Shown piece after piece: positions 62,386 through 64,000 of a stretch of 64,000 bases of DNA. This DNA is from Natronomonas marina (lineage in GTDB: Archaea; Halobacteriota; Halobacteria; Halobacteriales; Haloarculaceae). How positions within the stretch are numbered: the stretch's first letter is position 1; every line of letters begins with the position of its first letter. A model generated the notes under the pieces. It was not told where the DNA came from, made no database searches, and was given only the letters and a program-made list of their open reading frames with translations. The translations under genes were made by a program, and so were the position numbers. The DNA lies in assembly GCF_024298905.1 (NCBI RefSeq), contig NZ_CP101154.1:1984001-2048000 (forward strand). The letters are read 5' to 3'.

Positions 62386-64000
62386 CGACTACGAGCACTA
62401 CGAGGCGATAGTCGTCGGCGCCGGGCCGGGCGGGGCCGCCGCGGCGGCGACGCTGGCCGACCAGGGCGTCGAGACGCTCGTCCTCGAGCGTGGCGTCGAC
62501 GCCGGCTCGAAGAACGTCTCGGGCGGCCTCATCTACGCCGAGGAGTCGGCGCCCTACACCATCGACTCGCTGTTCGATGGGTTCCGCGAGGAGGCAGCCG
62601 AGCGGCCGATCTCGGAGTACTACATCCACAACCTGGCCGGCGAGAAGGTCAAGACGTTCGACCTCCACGACATCCACCACCACGACACCGAGTGGTGCGA
62701 CGCGGTGCTGCGCCGGCACATGGACTCGTGGCTCGCCGAGCGGGTCCACGAGAAGACCCGCGAGACCGGCGGCGGGCTGTTGACGGAGGTCCGGGTCAAC
62801 GGCCTGCTGCGGGAGGGCGGTGAGATCGTCGGCGTCACCTGCGACGAGATCGACCCGATAACGGCCGACGTCATCATCGCCGCCGACGGCGTCAACTCCG
62901 AACTGGCACGGGACGCCGGCCTGATGGACTGGGAAGAACCGGACGAGTGGTTCCAGGGCGTCAAGGCCGTCGTCGACATGGAGCCCGACGTCGTCAACGA
63001 GCAGTTCGACGTGGCGCCGGACGACGGCGTCGCCCACCTCTTCTCGGGGGACCTCTTCCAGGGCGTCCGCGGCGGCGGGTTCCTCTACACGAACGAGGAC
63101 TCGCTGTCCATCGGGACGGTGTTCCACCTCGACTCGCTGGCCGAAGAGCGGGCCGAACCCCACGAGTTGCTCGACGCGCTGTTGACGCACCCACTGCTCG
63201 ACCAGTGGTTCGACGGCGAGTACCACGAACGGGAGTACTCGGCGAAACTCGTCCCCGACTCGAAGAAGGCGGCCCACCCCTCGCCCCACGAGGGCCGGCT
63301 GCTCTTGGTCGGCGACGCCGCCGGCCAGATGCAGGCCCAGGGGCCGATAATCAAGGGCATGAACCACGCCGTGAGCGCCGGCGGGCTAGCCGCCGAAGCC
63401 TTCGCGGAGGCCAAGTCCCGCGGGAATCCGGGGGCGGCCGGCGGTCTCTACGAGCGGAAGCTCGTCGACGAGGGCGTGATGGGCAAACTGCGCCCGAAGC
63501 GCTACCGGATGACCCGTGCGCTCTCCGAGAGCGACCTCGTGACGAAGGTAGGCAGCGGTCTCGTCGACTCCGCCGTCGGGCGGGCCGGCGTGAAACTGTT
63601 CGACGGCGCCATCGAGCGGGCGTTCAACTCCCCGTTCCTGCTGGGGATGATCCCGGACACCCGAACGTCGTACGTGACGGTGCCGCGGGTGGTCGCCGAG
63701 ACGCTCGGCGAACCGGTCGACGGCGAGAGCACCATCGAGCCGCCGGAACTGGACGACCGCATCGGCGACCTGACGTACGACGTGGGCGACCCCCACATCG
63801 AACTCGTCGACAACAGCTACGACGCCAGCGGGACGGCGGTGACGGCCTGTCCGGTCAGTGCCCGTGACTTCGGCGGCGGTTGCTACCGCGAGGAGACGGT
63901 CAAGACCAACGGCAGCGAAGAGCAGGTCGTCAGCCTCGACACCCAGCCCTGCGTCGAGTGCGGCACCTGCGCCATCGTCGCCGACACGGAGTGGGAACAC
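62378..64000 (+). CDS. ETF-quinone oxidoreductase (FixC-like), C-terminus beyond window
   Basis: The 541 visible codons run in one frame to the window edge without a stop. The product has the FAD dinucleotide motif VVGAGPGGAAAAATLA with LVLERG, GGLIYAEE, GVNSELARDAG and LLLVGDAAGQMQAQGP. Near the end, ACPVSARDFGGGCYRE and QPCVECGTC give the four-cysteine ferredoxin-like cluster domain. The FAD domain is like FixC and the C-terminus like FixX, so the two are fused. It would pass electrons from EtfAB to menaquinone in the membrane. Confidence 0.93.
   Translation, partial: MTDDYEHYEAIVVGAGPGGAAAAATLADQGVETLVLERGVDAGSKNVSGGLIYAEESAPYTIDSLFDGFREEAAERPISEYYIHNLAGEKVKTFDLHDIHHHDTEWCDAVLRRHMDSWLAERVHEKTRETGGGLLTEVRVNGLLREGGEIVGVTCDEIDPITADVIIAADGVNSELARDAGLMDWEEPDEWFQGVKAVVDMEPDVVNEQFDVAPDDGVAHLFSGDLFQGVRGGGFLYTNEDSLSIGTVFHLDSLAEERAEPHELLDALLTHPLLDQWFDGEYHEREYSAKLVPDSKKAAHPSPHEGRLLLVGDAAGQMQAQGPIIKGMNHAVSAGGLAAEAFAEAKSRGNPGAAGGLYERKLVDEGVMGKLRPKRYRMTRALSESDLVTKVGSGLVDSAVGRAGVKLFDGAIERAFNSPFLLGMIPDTRTSYVTVPRVVAETLGEPVDGESTIEPPELDDRIGDLTYDVGDPHIELVDNSYDASGTAVTACPVSARDFGGGCYREETVKTNGSEEQVVSLDTQPCVECGTCAIVADTEWEH

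Overview
The window is a contiguous piece of a haloarchaeal chromosome (class Halobacteria). The signs are high GC, strongly acidic proteins, archaeal ribosomal proteins and RNA polymerase subunits (eL37, eL18, Rpo3, Rpo6, Rpo10, SmAP), an archaeal isoprenoid route (mevalonate kinase, isopentenyl phosphate kinase, prenyl synthase), type III RuBisCO, Tat and lipobox signals, a PGF-CTERM-like tail, and TATA boxes about 25 bases before start codons that imply many leaderless mRNAs. I do not assign a genus.

Layout. 1-8.3 kb: housekeeping and conserved haloarchaeal genes (a zincin, LSm and eL37, PurF, a Dna2-like nuclease-helicase). 8.3-10.4 kb: an IS1341-type (IS200/IS605 superfamily, TnpB-only) element with a hairpin at each end, inserted in a membrane-protein gene; joining the two halves at a TTAC target restores one 174-codon frame. 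10.5-33 kb: mixed metabolism, envelope and regulation, including RuBisCO, a Tat-exported penicillin-acylase-type hydrolase, two DUF7537-type lipoproteins, a pair of bacterial-PH-domain membrane proteins, a macro-domain protein, an HTH_10 regulator, a PGF-CTERM-like surface protein, an ABC transporter operon whose middle gene fuses an ABC-2 permease to a PrsW-type intramembrane protease, a DoxX/HxlR divergent pair and TyrRS. 33.4-35.8 kb: secreted proteins in a stretch of visibly lower GC. 35.9-38.5 kb: MoaA and Mrp.

38.6-44.8 kb is the translation and transcription superoperon: tRNA-Ser, uS13, uS4, uS11, Rpo3, tRNA-Leu, eL18, uL13, uS9, Rpo10, Rpo6, enolase, uS2. It is followed by mevalonate kinase and IPK, then RNase J and IdsA, then GltX. 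These blocks are separated by genes on both strands: a degenerate Nudix protein and a SnoaL-like protein, then a fatty-acid oxidation set (acyl-CoA ligase, MBL hydrolase, acyl-CoA dehydrogenase, dienoyl-CoA-reductase-like SDR) plus a GIDE-domain membrane protein. The last 5 kb is an electron-transfer module (ferredoxin, EtfB, EtfA, ETF-quinone oxidoreductase) that would accept electrons from such acyl-CoA dehydrogenases.

No CRISPR array, rRNA, prophage or recognisable defence island is visible. The items most worth follow-up are the TnpB element with its reconstructed empty site and predicted guide, the ABC permease/PrsW fusion, the long GC-rich leader of RNase J, the duplicated N-terminal domain of EtfA, and several palindromic operator candidates.
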